This document shows, in pieces, positions 1-8,038 of a DNA stretch of 48,418 nucleotides (within the stretch, counting starts at the first letter, position 1; each line of letters starts with the position of its first letter). The DNA is taken from NCBI GenBank assembly GCA_003245575.1, contig QKCR01000076.1, positions 1 to 48,418 on the forward strand. The letters are read 5' to 3'. The notes under the pieces are model-generated. The model was not told the origin of the DNA, did not search any database, and was given only the letters and a program-made list of their open reading frames with translations. Source of the DNA: Alphaproteobacteria bacterium (lineage in GTDB: Bacteria > Pseudomonadota > Alphaproteobacteria > Micavibrionales > Micavibrionaceae). The position numbers were made by a program, and so were the translations under genes.

Positions 1-81
1 GAAACATCAATATTTATATATACTTTTAATAAAAGGTTATATATAGTGAATTTATAGAAAGGAAAAACATAGGAACCTAAA

Positions 82-204
82 ATGAGAAACCAGTTTATGA
101 GAGCTTTGTTCAAGATGCCTCCCAAATTGAAGAACCGCATGATGCGGGCCTTCCCGAGGATGTACGGACGAATGGCTCCCATGCCAGCCCCGCAACGTGG
201 ATAA
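82..204 (+). CDS. Small basic Met/Arg/Pro-rich ORF, unknown
   Basis: A 40-codon ORF that starts with ATG after a good Shine-Dalgarno (AGGAA at 71-75, six bases before the ATG). The product is strongly cationic: it has many Arg, Lys and Met residues, no acidic residue, a Pro-rich end and no clear membrane segment. AT-rich sequence upstream (35-50) could hold a -10 box. The hairpin at 257-280 follows it. I do not recognise the family. The ribosome binding site and isolated position support a real gene, but ORFs this short also arise by chance. Confidence 0.45.
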   Translation: MRNQFMRALFKMPPKLKNRMMRAFPRMYGRMAPMPAPQRG

Positions 205-256
205 GAATTAAGGACAGACACACACCCTCTTTTTTCTCCCTCCCTCCACCACAATA

Positions 257-280
257 CAGGTCAGTCTTGCGACTGACCTG
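257..280. terminator. Perfect 10-bp hairpin, possible weak terminator
   Basis: CAGGTCAGTC (257-266) pairs exactly with GACTGACCTG (271-280) around a TTGC loop. A T/C-rich stretch follows but there is no long T run. It sits between the 82-204 ORF and the promoter of the next gene, so a transcription end is the simplest reading. Confidence 0.45.
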
Positions 281-308
281 TTCTCCATAAGCACCCTTCA
301 AAATTTCA

Positions 309-337
309 TTGACATAAAAAATACCTGTCTTTAGCAA
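309..337 (+). promoter_or_regulatory. Putative promoter giving a leaderless transcript
   Basis: TTGACA (309-314) is followed after 17 bases by TAGCAA (332-337), a weak -10. The predicted transcription start (about 344) falls at the ATG at 345, and no Shine-Dalgarno precedes that ATG. A leaderless mRNA is therefore plausible. Confidence 0.4.
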
Positions 338-344
338 TAGATGT

Positions 345-1187
345 ATGAAAACTGCGTTCCAAGATTTTTGTTGTCGACCGTTAACAGATTCCGAAAGGTC
401 ACTGCTAGAGGGTATGAAAGTCTACACATCCCTCCTCCACAGCAGCATTCCTGAAAATTCGACAACACGATTCTTTATAGCCCTCCTAAGGTTGAAAGAA
501 ACTTGCATCGAAGAAGAAGATCGGCAGGAATATGAGACAGAGTATCTGATCAACTCGCGCGAGCTGGAACATCTATTCGACCTCTCCGATGTCATGAGAA
601 AATTTGATGCCGAAACACCTCGGAAGAAACTCGGAAAAGATGATTTTGAAACAATGAGCCAAGGACGCGATGTCTTGGGTAGATTTCTAGTACGCCAGAA
701 AAAAACTCTGGATCATCTGAATGAAGACTGCAAAGCTTTGAAGGCCGAGAAAGATGGATTGGTTGTTCAATTCCAAATAGCAGCTGAAAGCAAAGATTGG
801 GAAACTTTGTCATGGATGTATTTCCAATCAAAACAAAACTCAGAAACAGCAGCCATACTAGGTCAAAACAACCCCGAACAAGTCATTGCCTTTCCAAGAA
901 ACAAAACAAATGCACAATTTGTCGAAGAACTAAAAAGCAAGTTTGATGGCCTCGCCAAATTATATATCGAGGACCTATTGGACGAGCTGGGACAACCCTT
1001 CGCCCTGACACAATCAGGACGTTTATACCAACAACAACTTGCCAATGCCAATGCATACAAAGTCATTGTTTCATTTGTAAAAGAACTGCATGAACATCTT
1101 TCGACCACACTGGCTACTCAAATATGGGCTTCTCCTAAAACCGGAAACACAGCTCAATTCCCTGCCAAACTGGAACTTGTAAAATAA
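345..1187 (+). CDS. Unknown protein, first of a tandem paralogous pair
   Basis: A 280-residue cytoplasmic protein with no signal peptide or membrane segment; it is predicted mostly helical. It resembles the next gene: both open with an F-x-x-F-C-x-P-L-T-like segment, have a charged helical middle, and share a C-terminal block (a K-F-x-G-like stretch about residues 195-205, then a Y-x-x-x-x-x-N-like helix around 228-245). The next gene starts eight bases after its stop, so the two are probably co-transcribed and arose by duplication. I do not recognise the family and assign no function. No Shine-Dalgarno is visible; see the promoter at 309-337. Confidence 0.8.
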   Translation: MKTAFQDFCCRPLTDSERSLLEGMKVYTSLLHSSIPENSTTRFFIALLRLKETCIEEEDRQEYETEYLINSRELEHLFDLSDVMRKFDAETPRKKLGKDDFETMSQGRDVLGRFLVRQKKTLDHLNEDCKALKAEKDGLVVQFQIAAESKDWETLSWMYFQSKQNSETAAILGQNNPEQVIAFPRNKTNAQFVEELKSKFDGLAKLYIEDLLDELGQPFALTQSGRLYQQQLANANAYKVIVSFVKELHEHLSTTLATQIWASPKTGNTAQFPAKLELVK

Positions 1188-1195
1188 GAATAGGA

Positions 1196-2062
1196 ATGGA
1201 TACAAGCACCATGAAACTCCAGACATTCGCCACATTCTGTAACGCCCCTCTTACTCCTGAGGAGGCCGCAATTGTTGAGGACGCAGAATTAGGAGAAGAT
1301 ATTACAAAAACTCTAAAAATGAACACAAAAACAGCGCTCGCCTTTGCTGTCATCTTATGCGAAACGCTTCTAAACGAACCGGATAATACACTGGATCTGC
1401 AACGTCCTAATTTGAATGAACTTGACCTACACATCTTGCAAGAACTTGCAGTCATGATGACCTCTCAAGATAAAGAATTATCCGAAAAAGAGTTTTCCGG
1501 GGACATGAAATTTCTAAATATTGCAATGCCTGCCGTCGAAAGACTTCAAGCCTATCAACGTCAATTTCTAAAATCTCTTGAACAATCAGAACGAAATATT
1601 TCTAAAAGAATGGAATATATATCCTTCATTTTTTTAGAAGGATGCGCCCAGCAGGATACAAAAGCCCTCACACAATTATTTCCGGTAGATGAGGAGCCGG
1701 AAGGTCAAGAGCAACCCGGTCAATCACCGGATTTGCAAACAACCAATGTCTTCAATTTGAGCGGTGACAAATCCCAAATCACCGAAGTCAAACGACTTGC
1801 AAATAAATTTAATGGGGTCACGTCTTTAGAATATGAGCACTTAACGGACGATCAAATTTCCGAACTCCCGCCTTTGTGGCACGACCAAGTATATGCGCGA
1901 TCCGCCAACCGCCAAAACATAAGAAGTACAAATACAATCATAGGCTTTCTGGATGGATTGAGACAGGCCATGTTAGAACAAATTGCCCCGATACCTGTCC
2001 CGGTACATAAACGCCCCAGACATTCAGGTCCGCCCCAATTGAGCCTAGTTGCAAAGCCTTAA
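1196..2062 (+). CDS. Unknown protein, second of a tandem paralogous pair
   Basis: A 288-residue soluble, largely helical protein related to the preceding gene over its whole length, but diverged. It has an acidic Glu/Gln/Pro-rich linker around residues 160-180 and a basic Pro-rich tail (KRPRHSGPP). The ATG at 1196 is eight bases after the upstream stop. AGGA directly abuts that ATG, which is too close for normal Shine-Dalgarno spacing. The in-frame ATG at 1211 is an alternative start, so translational coupling is possible. Function unknown. Confidence 0.8.
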   Translation: MDTSTMKLQTFATFCNAPLTPEEAAIVEDAELGEDITKTLKMNTKTALAFAVILCETLLNEPDNTLDLQRPNLNELDLHILQELAVMMTSQDKELSEKEFSGDMKFLNIAMPAVERLQAYQRQFLKSLEQSERNISKRMEYISFIFLEGCAQQDTKALTQLFPVDEEPEGQEQPGQSPDLQTTNVFNLSGDKSQITEVKRLANKFNGVTSLEYEHLTDDQISELPPLWHDQVYARSANRQNIRSTNTIIGFLDGLRQAMLEQIAPIPVPVHKRPRHSGPPQLSLVAKP

Positions 2063-2073
2063 GCCCCAAAAGC

Positions 2074-2102
2074 TTGACGTATGGAAAATATCATCGTATA
2101 GA
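2074..2102 (+). promoter_or_regulatory. Sigma70-type promoter
   Basis: TTGACG (2074-2079), a 17-base spacer and TATAGA (2097-2102). The predicted start near 2109 leaves about 26 bases of leader carrying AAGGA before the ATG at 2135. This gives the small gene its own promoter, separate from the tandem pair. Confidence 0.65.
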
Positions 2103-2134
2103 GCTGCCCACACAAAATTAAGGAAATAGAGAAA

Positions 2135-2404
2135 ATGAAAGCATCTAAAAAAATCGGCGTATGCGTAAAAGACTTTTTTGCCCAAAACGCAAAAGGGGTT
2201 GTGTATATCACGCCAGCAAATAGCGACTGCCTGACCACAGCCTTCGCTGCAGTTCGTGCAAGCATCGCCAAGGTTAAAATTGCCGAAGCTCTCGACCATA
2301 CAACAGACAACTGCATTGCTGTTGAGATTTCCAGACTTCAACTGGAAACTTTGGCTGGCCGCAGAGAAGTCGGAAGAATTACAGCTTCGCCGCTTACGCT
2401 TTAA
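2135..2404 (+). CDS. Small unknown protein (89 aa)
   Basis: An 89-residue soluble protein preceded by a Shine-Dalgarno (AAGGA) and a good promoter at 2074-2102. It mixes hydrophobic and basic segments and has no signal peptide or recognised motif. It ends 17 bases before the convergent deaminase gene, with a shared hairpin between them. Family unknown; promoter, ribosome binding site and terminator together make a real gene likely. Confidence 0.65.
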   Translation: MKASKKIGVCVKDFFAQNAKGVVYITPANSDCLTTAFAAVRASIAKVKIAEALDHTTDNCIAVEISRLQLETLAGRREVGRITASPLTL

Positions 2405-2438
2405 AAATCTACCCCGCGCTTCTATTTATGAAGCGCGG
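2405..2438 (-). terminator. Hairpin terminator between convergent genes
   Basis: CCGCGCTTC (2414-2422) pairs with GAAGCGCGG (2430-2438), a perfect 9-bp stem with a 7-base loop. Read on the minus strand, a T run (complement of 2403-2407) follows shortly after. It terminates the deaminase gene, whose stop codon lies at the edge of the loop, and may also act on the plus-strand gene. Confidence 0.65.
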
Positions 2439-2994
2439 CCAGACCTTTCCAATCTTCAATATCCTGTTCAGGCTTTTCGGATCTATATTTGGAATACAGA
2501 TCAATTCCGACTGGATCTTCCAGAATATCCACCTCAATTCCTTTGGACCGAATAAGGTCTTCATTTCCTGAAGCCGATGTCACATTCCCAACCACAACCC
2601 GCGCGAACTGGCGCATATAAATCAAAGTTGCGCACACATCACATGGCGACAAGGTCGTAAAAATCGTTGTTTTGCTGAAATCAATCCGCCCCGCATCCCG
2701 AATAGCCGATGTTTCTCCGTGATTATAGGGGTGGTTTTCCTGAACAAGCGTATTATGTCCCTTACCAAGGATCTGACGGCTGACGTTATCAACGACAACA
2801 CCCCCGATCGGGCATCCGCCCTCATCATATCCTTTTTGCGCCAAAAGAACGGCCATGCGCATGAAATCAGCGTCAGAAAGCTTTTGAAAGAACGCAGGAC
2901 TGACAGTCGCCGCAAGGCTCGGTGTCGGCAAATGGGCAATGACATTCAAAACTGCATCACTGACGGGGGTATCTTGGGTGATAAATACGCTCAT
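2422..2994 (-). CDS. FCY1-like nucleobase/nucleoside deaminase
   Basis: A zinc-dependent deaminase of the CDA/dCMP superfamily, 190 residues from the chosen start. It has the HGE motif (His92, Glu94: zinc ligand and proton shuttle) and SPCDVC (Cys118 and Cys121). The IFTTLSPCDVC segment and the following VVVGN strand resemble yeast-type cytosine deaminase (FCY1), so deamination of cytosine or a related base in pyrimidine salvage is likely but unproven. An N-terminal extension of about 40 residues precedes the domain. The start at 2994 is chosen because a perfect AGGAGG (complement of 3000-3005) lies five bases upstream; the longer reading from 3054 lacks one. It diverges from rnr. Confidence 0.85.
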   Translation of the reverse strand: MSVFITQDTPVSDAVLNVIAHLPTPSLAATVSPAFFQKLSDADFMRMAVLLAQKGYDEGGCPIGGVVVDNVSRQILGKGHNTLVQENHPYNHGETSAIRDAGRIDFSKTTIFTTLSPCDVCATLIYMRQFARVVVGNVTSASGNEDLIRSKGIEVDILEDPVGIDLYSKYRSEKPEQDIEDWKGLAALHK

Positions 2995-3077
2995 AAGGGC
3001 CTCCTGAAATGCCATTCTTGTACGAAATAGCAATTTTTGCCAGCGACAAATCAATGAAATAAGAGTATATTAAGAAC

Positions 3078-5438
3078 ATGAAACTCCCTACAAAAGAACA
3101 AATTTTAAAGCTCCTCGAAAATTTCGGGGTCGCTATGACCAAACGTGACCTTGTCACAGCATTTAACATCAAAGGCGAAGCCGCCCGCATTGCTTTCAAA
3201 AAACTTTTGAAAGAACTCGAAGAAGACGGACTGATCATCAAAGACTCCGGCAAATCTTATAAAGTCGCAGATGCGCTCCCCCCTGTCTGTGTCGTCGAAA
3301 TATCGGACATTGATGTGGATGGAGATTTATTTGCCCGCCCTGCCGAATGGCAAGAAGATTTACAAGGGCCTCCGCCCCGCATAGAAATCATGCCGGACAA
3401 AAAAGGCCACCCGACTTTAATGGTCGGAGACCGCGCACTAGTTCGCGTCCGCAAAGCCGGCCACAATATCTACGAAGCCCAAATCATGAAAAAAATTGAT
3501 GCCGCCACAGCACGCATCGTTGGCTTTGTGAAACAAATTAAAAACGGCTATCTGCTCTCACCGATTGACCGTCGCGCCAAACATGATTTTGATATTCCAT
3601 CAACCGAGATGAACGGCGCAGAAGTCGGACAAATCGTCCTAGCTGAAATTCAACCATCTCGCTCGGCTTTAAGAAAAAAAGTCCGTGTCATTGAAGTCAT
3701 CGGCAATGCAGATGATCCGAAAGCCATCTCGCTCATGGCCCTTTATGAAGCAGGACTACGCCCATTCTTCCCCGAGGCCGTAATCGCAGAAACCGAGGAT
3801 ATGATTATCCCACCTCTAGGAAAGCGCACCGATTTACGCGACTTCCCGTTGGTGACAATTGACGGATCAGACGCGCGCGACTTTGACGATGCTGTTTTTG
3901 CCGAACCGGATACCGACAAAAACAACGAAGGCGGATACCACCTGTTGGTCGCCATTGCCGACGTCGCACATTACGTTACCCACGGCTCAGAGCTGGATAA
4001 GGAAGCCTACCTTAGAGGCAACTCGACCTACTTCCCCGACCGTGTTTTGCCGATGCTGCCTGAAAAACTTTCAAACGATCTTTGCTCTCTCCGCCCTCAT
4101 GAACCGCGCGCAACGCTGGCTGTCCATATGTGGATTAACAGAGACGGAAAACTGCTCAGACACAAATTTGTTCGCGGATTAATGATGTCGCGCGCACGCC
4201 TCACCTATGAACAAGTGCAAGCCGCCAAGAACGGTGAACCGGATGAAAAAACCGCCCCTCTCATGGATGAAGTTATCAATCCGCTCTACGCTGCTTGGAA
4301 AATTCTGGATCAAGCCCGCGAAAAACGCGGCGCTCTTGATCTCGATCTGCCTGAACGCAAAATTGTTGTAAACGACAAAGGCATCATGACAGGTGTTGCC
4401 ACGCGTGAACGCCTCGACAGCCACAAAGTCATCGAAGAGTTCATGATTTTGGCAAACGTCGCAGCCGCTGAAGCCTTAGAAGCTAAAACGGCTCCATGTG
4501 TCTACCGTATTCACGATCGCCCGACAGGCGAAAAACTGATGTCGGCATCGAGCTTTCTGGAGTCATTCGGACTGACATTGCCGAAAAGCGGTGTCGCAAA
4601 CCCTGCACAGATCAATCATCTCCTTACAAAAGCCAAGAAAATGCCGATGGGCTTTCTGGTGTCGGAAATTATCCTGCGCTCTCAATCCCAAGCGGTTTAT
4701 GACCCAGAAAATATCGGACACTTCGGATTGGCCCTGCAACGCTACGCCCACTTTACATCCCCTATTCGCCGTTACGCAGACTTGATCGTCCACCGTTCTC
4801 TAATCAAGGCCTATAACCTCGGAGACGGAGAGCTCACAGACCACGAAGCCGCACAACTTTCAGTCATCGCCGAACATATCTCAGGAACAGAACGCACATC
4901 TGCTGAGGCTGAACGCAATTCTGTGGACCGCTTTACAGCCGCCTACCTCAAAGACAAAATCGGCATGGAATTTGAAGGCCGTATCGGTGGCGTCACGCGC
5001 TTTGGTCTGTTTGTAAAACTCACTGCCACCAGCGCAGACGGCCTTGTCCCGATCCGCTCCCTACCCGGTGATTATTACATCCACGACGAAGCCAACCACG
5101 CACTTGTCGGACGTCGTACAGGACGCATCTTCCGCCTTGGCGCACCTGTCCTTGTCCGCATCGTTGAAGCGGACGTCATCACAGGCTCTTCAGTCTTTGA
5201 ATTGGTCGGCGCAGAAAACGGCGCAGAAGTTGACGGATACAAACACAAAAGAGGCTCAGGTGATAGAAGCCGCGGAGGTGATAGAAATCAATCCCGTCCG
5301 TTCGAACGTCGCGCCCCGCAAAAATCAAAAGGCAAACACCCCGCCAAGAACAGAGATGATCGCCAAAGCTCCAAAGACGGAGATCGTTCGCAAAAACCGA
5401 AAAGCAGGAACCAAAAGCCAAAGCCGAAAAACCGATAA
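3078..5438 (+). CDS. rnr: Ribonuclease R
   Basis: A 3'-to-5' exoribonuclease of the RNB family that degrades structured RNA in the cytoplasm. In order: an N-terminal winged-helix-like region (about 1-65), cold-shock OB domains (about 70-230), the RNB catalytic domain with DGSDARDFDDAV (about 261-272, carrying the magnesium-binding Asp residues), an S1 domain (about 630-715) and a long basic Arg/Lys/Gly/Ser tail (about 720-786) typical of RNase R rather than RNase II. The length is normal for the family. Only a poor ribosome binding site precedes the ATG. The DotI-like gene starts three bases after its stop, suggesting co-transcription. Confidence 0.97.
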   Translation: MKLPTKEQILKLLENFGVAMTKRDLVTAFNIKGEAARIAFKKLLKELEEDGLIIKDSGKSYKVADALPPVCVVEISDIDVDGDLFARPAEWQEDLQGPPPRIEIMPDKKGHPTLMVGDRALVRVRKAGHNIYEAQIMKKIDAATARIVGFVKQIKNGYLLSPIDRRAKHDFDIPSTEMNGAEVGQIVLAEIQPSRSALRKKVRVIEVIGNADDPKAISLMALYEAGLRPFFPEAVIAETEDMIIPPLGKRTDLRDFPLVTIDGSDARDFDDAVFAEPDTDKNNEGGYHLLVAIADVAHYVTHGSELDKEAYLRGNSTYFPDRVLPMLPEKLSNDLCSLRPHEPRATLAVHMWINRDGKLLRHKFVRGLMMSRARLTYEQVQAAKNGEPDEKTAPLMDEVINPLYAAWKILDQAREKRGALDLDLPERKIVVNDKGIMTGVATRERLDSHKVIEEFMILANVAAAEALEAKTAPCVYRIHDRPTGEKLMSASSFLESFGLTLPKSGVANPAQINHLLTKAKKMPMGFLVSEIILRSQSQAVYDPENIGHFGLALQRYAHFTSPIRRYADLIVHRSLIKAYNLGDGELTDHEAAQLSVIAEHISGTERTSAEAERNSVDRFTAAYLKDKIGMEFEGRIGGVTRFGLFVKLTATSADGLVPIRSLPGDYYIHDEANHALVGRRTGRIFRLGAPVLVRIVEADVITGSSVFELVGAENGAEVDGYKHKRGSGDRSRGGDRNQSRPFERRAPQKSKGKHPAKNRDDRQSSKDGDRSQKPKSRNQKPKPKNR

Positions 5439-5441
5439 AAC

Positions 5442-5966
5442 ATGAAATCTCACCTGAAATTGAATATTTTTTTGTTGGCCTTCGTTCTTGGCGGGTACAC
5501 CACATACCACCCTGCGCTCGCACAGACATCAATTGCGAACAGCCAGCCTTTCGGCAACCAGATCCAACCTCCGAAAGACTGCCCTTTCTCTGATTGGGCA
5601 AAAGAAGCCACTTTAAGCGTGATGACCTTTAACGCTGAAAATTTTGAATCAAGAAAATCTGCAAATAAAAAATACTTTACCAATAGCGGATTCAAGTCTT
5701 TTTATGAGGCGCTTGACCTCTCGAGAATTCCGCAAATGGTCCGTGACACGAATTTGGATGTCACCTCCGCTGTAATGTCAGACCCTAAAGTCACGCAAGT
5801 TGACCAAACGCAAGACTCAATCCGCTATGTCATGGAAATGAAACTGGCGACAACCTATACAAACAGAAGCAGTACCCGTACAGATATGCTGCCTGTTACT
5901 CTAACGGTCGTGGAACGGGCCACATCCCCGGGCCACTGGCATATTGAGCAATGGATGACCAAGTAA
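5442..5966 (+). CDS. DotI/IcmL-like periplasmic protein
   Basis: A 174-residue exported protein: a signal peptide or signal anchor (about 1-29, ending PALAQ), then one periplasmic domain. The pattern YFTNSGFKSFYEAL, followed by a hydrophobic strand, then a Tyr/Met-rich strand and a final T-x-x-V-E-R and H-I-E-Q strand, recalls the C-terminal domain of DotI/IcmL/TraM. In type IVB secretion systems that protein is an inner-membrane component. Here it stands alone behind rnr with no other Dot/Icm gene in the window, so a role in secretion is not implied. The relationship is recognised by eye and needs a profile search. Confidence 0.6.
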   Translation: MKSHLKLNIFLLAFVLGGYTTYHPALAQTSIANSQPFGNQIQPPKDCPFSDWAKEATLSVMTFNAENFESRKSANKKYFTNSGFKSFYEALDLSRIPQMVRDTNLDVTSAVMSDPKVTQVDQTQDSIRYVMEMKLATTYTNRSSTRTDMLPVTLTVVERATSPGHWHIEQWMTK

Positions 5967-6044
5967 GTCTCGCGCCCCCTTCTGCTCCGACTGACCTCAC
6001 GCACCGCAGGAAAACCCTCTTATAATGTGTAGAGGCCATTTAAA

Positions 6045-6074
6045 TTGACACTCAAAATATAATTATGTTAATAA
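6045..6074 (+). promoter_or_regulatory. Possible promoter for the cytidine deaminase gene
   Basis: A perfect TTGACA (6045-6050) stands upstream of the AT-rich block 6058-6074. The best-spaced -10 candidates (TTAATA 6068-6073 or TAATAA 6069-6074) are weak. A perfect TATAAT at 6058-6063 is too close to pair with this -35. Confidence 0.35.
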
Positions 6075-6119
6075 GGGCCCTGAAAATTAGAATAATCCCG
6101 AAACAAGAGTGAGAGCAGC

Positions 6120-7202
6120 ATGAATATACCAGATCAAGCCAACCTATTGGAACACTTGCCCGAGCACCATGCCGCCCATCAGATGAGTGAGAGAAAAGCA
6201 CTCTTAGCCAAGGCACGCCAAGCAGCACTCAGATCACACTCGCCTTATTCACACTTTCCGGTCGGGTCAGCCCTTCTAACATGGTCCGGAGAAAATTACC
6301 TCGGACACAACACCGAAACAGCCGGTGGAGAAAGCCAAAACTGTGGTGAACAATCTGCCATTTCAAGCGCAGTTACGGGTGGCGAACATTTTCGCCGAAA
6401 AGATTTTATTCAGATGATTGCCGTAGCCTGCATCAAAGCACCAAGCCCCTACGCCAAATTGCTGGAAACACAGGAAGGTCAGGCGCGTGCAGCAGCTATT
6501 GAGGGAAACCTCGTTAAACAACTCTCCATGGGAACACAACCAAACTTTGCATCCAACGCACAAGACTGGCTATCAAACAAATTCGTTCTGGCAGCCATCG
6601 GAGATGGATCACCATGTGGAGCATGTCGTCAAATTATCAATGAATTTTCAGGACCTGACACCATCGTCTTGATTGACGACTCGCGTGACGGCATCCTCTT
6701 CAGAATGTCAGATCTTCTGCCATGGGGATTCAAATTCGGACCTGAGTCAATTGAACCTGAACAAGATATTGTTGATGCAAAAGCAATCGTAGCATATGTC
6801 GAAACCGGGCACATTACATTAGACACAGCAGCAAAACTCTCGGCTAGAAACGCCTATCATTTCAGTGACAAATACCCTAAAAGCGGGACGGCTATAGAGT
6901 GCCAAGACGGACGTGTATATGTTGGTTCCTCAGTAATGAACAGCTGTACTGGACTGAACATCAAATCCATGCGCGCTGCAATTAGCCGCGCCATAGTGGA
7001 CGGGGCTATCGAGCGCAACGGGCCTAAATTTATCAAAAACATGGCCGTCTCACTTCCGCAAGGCAAAGAATTCATCTCTCCTCTTCATGGTCTGGATGTC
7101 GACCTCATTCAAGAATTCGGGGACAAAACGAATGGGAGAATCGTGGTGATCAAGGGTGAAGACAGAATTCTGCTTCCTATGCATTTAGGCCTGAAACTCT
7201 AA
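6120..7202 (+). CDS. cdd: Cytidine deaminase, long two-domain form
   Basis: Zinc-dependent deamination of (deoxy)cytidine to (deoxy)uridine in pyrimidine salvage. The N-terminal domain carries SPYSHFPVGSA, the zinc/catalytic motif NCGEQSA (Cys75, Glu77) and SPCGACRQ (Cys166, Cys169). A second CDA-like half (about 240-360) keeps the fold pattern but has no CxE or PCxxC, as in the dimeric E. coli type Cdd. Two oddities: the first ligand is Cys, as in tetrameric enzymes, and the spacing between the zinc motifs is about 90 residues instead of about 25-30, so there is an insertion at about 105-155. It converges with the next gene, overlapping by four bases. Confidence 0.85.
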   Translation: MNIPDQANLLEHLPEHHAAHQMSERKALLAKARQAALRSHSPYSHFPVGSALLTWSGENYLGHNTETAGGESQNCGEQSAISSAVTGGEHFRRKDFIQMIAVACIKAPSPYAKLLETQEGQARAAAIEGNLVKQLSMGTQPNFASNAQDWLSNKFVLAAIGDGSPCGACRQIINEFSGPDTIVLIDDSRDGILFRMSDLLPWGFKFGPESIEPEQDIVDAKAIVAYVETGHITLDTAAKLSARNAYHFSDKYPKSGTAIECQDGRVYVGSSVMNSCTGLNIKSMRAAISRAIVDGAIERNGPKFIKNMAVSLPQGKEFISPLHGLDVDLIQEFGDKTNGRIVVIKGEDRILLPMHLGLKL

Positions 7203-7903
7203 GGCCCTTTAACAGCCGGCCTATATAACACCAACGCCATCCATTGACGAAACACAACATCCCGATCAAGATTTCGGGCAATGCGGTGTGGCGTAGCCCC
7301 CGTATAAAAGACGACATCTCCCGGCTGGCATGTTTCAACCTTTTTCGGGGATGTCGTAACGATCTTCGTCAATACATTTTGTTTTGTGTCATCCGCACTA
7401 TACGAAATACTGTTATGTCCGAACTCCGTAGGCAAAGCACTAGCCCAACTAATCACGCTGTACCACTTATCCGACACAAATGATGGATGATCCCGCTCTC
7501 CGCAAACATCGCGGTGCGACTGGTCAATATGCAGGAATTCATCCGGGTATCTCGGACGGGCATATTCACCCCGAACAATATTGTAGGAATCCGTCACCAA
7601 CATGCGACATTGGACAGACTGGGGATCGCTCGCCATAGAAAAGAAATAATCAAGCCCTATCCGAAGGACTTCAGAAAACGGCTTTACAGTATCAGGAAAC
7701 GTAAAAATCCCCGCTTCATCTATCTCTACCGGATGAGACAGCGTACCATACTCGCAAAAATCAATTTCCCGCGGGGAAACATGCCCGATAATTTGTGGAG
7801 GCTGGGGCTTTTGCAAATGAGAGACATCAATAGCCCGATCAAAGCTCTCCGCCAAAGGCGGGGCCAAAACCAGTGTCTTTCGTGGAATAATCGTAAAACT
7901 CAT
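7199..7903 (-). CDS. Unknown protein, possible 2OG-Fe(II) oxygenase fold
   Basis: A 234-residue soluble protein. FLHIDQSHRD contains an H-x-D pair and about 90 residues later PGDVVFYTGATPHRIARN contains a His and Arg within a cupin-like strand, an arrangement seen in Fe(II)/2-oxoglutarate dioxygenases. This is suggestive only; other double-stranded beta-helix proteins fit too. It has no Shine-Dalgarno, but a promoter at 7911-7939 places the transcription start almost at the ATG. The 3' end overlaps the end of cdd on the other strand. Confidence 0.7.
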   Translation of the reverse strand: MSFTIIPRKTLVLAPPLAESFDRAIDVSHLQKPQPPQIIGHVSPREIDFCEYGTLSHPVEIDEAGIFTFPDTVKPFSEVLRIGLDYFFSMASDPQSVQCRMLVTDSYNIVRGEYARPRYPDEFLHIDQSHRDVCGERDHPSFVSDKWYSVISWASALPTEFGHNSISYSADDTKQNVLTKIVTTSPKKVETCQPGDVVFYTGATPHRIARNLDRDVVFRQWMALVLYRPAVKGP

Positions 7904-7910
7904 GTCATGG

Positions 7911-7939
7911 GATATAGATCATTATGAAAAAAGATGCAA
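7911..7939 (-). promoter_or_regulatory. Promoter for a probable leaderless mRNA
   Basis: On the minus strand, TTGCAT (complement of 7934-7939), a 17-base spacer and TATATC (complement of 7911-7916). The predicted start at 7904-7905 coincides with the ATG whose first base is 7903. No ribosome binding site is possible in such a transcript. Confidence 0.5.
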
Positions 7940-7976
7940 GATACGAATATTCAAGCCCTTGGCGGCGTAGTTTTTC

Positions 7977-8004
7977 TTGACATCTGCCAGAAAATGCTTA
8001 TTTT
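7977..8004 (+). promoter_or_regulatory. Promoter of rpmG
   Basis: TTGACA (7977-7982), a 16-base spacer and TATTTT (7999-8004). The predicted leader is about 28 bases and carries AAGG before the ATG at 8039. Confidence 0.6.
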
Positions 8005-8038
8005 GACGCCCTGAATTCCAGTAAAAAGGTTTAAAAAA

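Noticed and set aside
2256-2555. Plus-strand ORF overlapping two genes
   Set aside because: It overlaps the small gene at 2135 and the deaminase gene on the other strand, with no ribosome binding site or recognisable sequence.
5044-5601. Overlapping ORFs across the rnr/DotI-like junction
   Set aside because: They are other-frame readings of the basic tail of RNase R and the start of the next gene.
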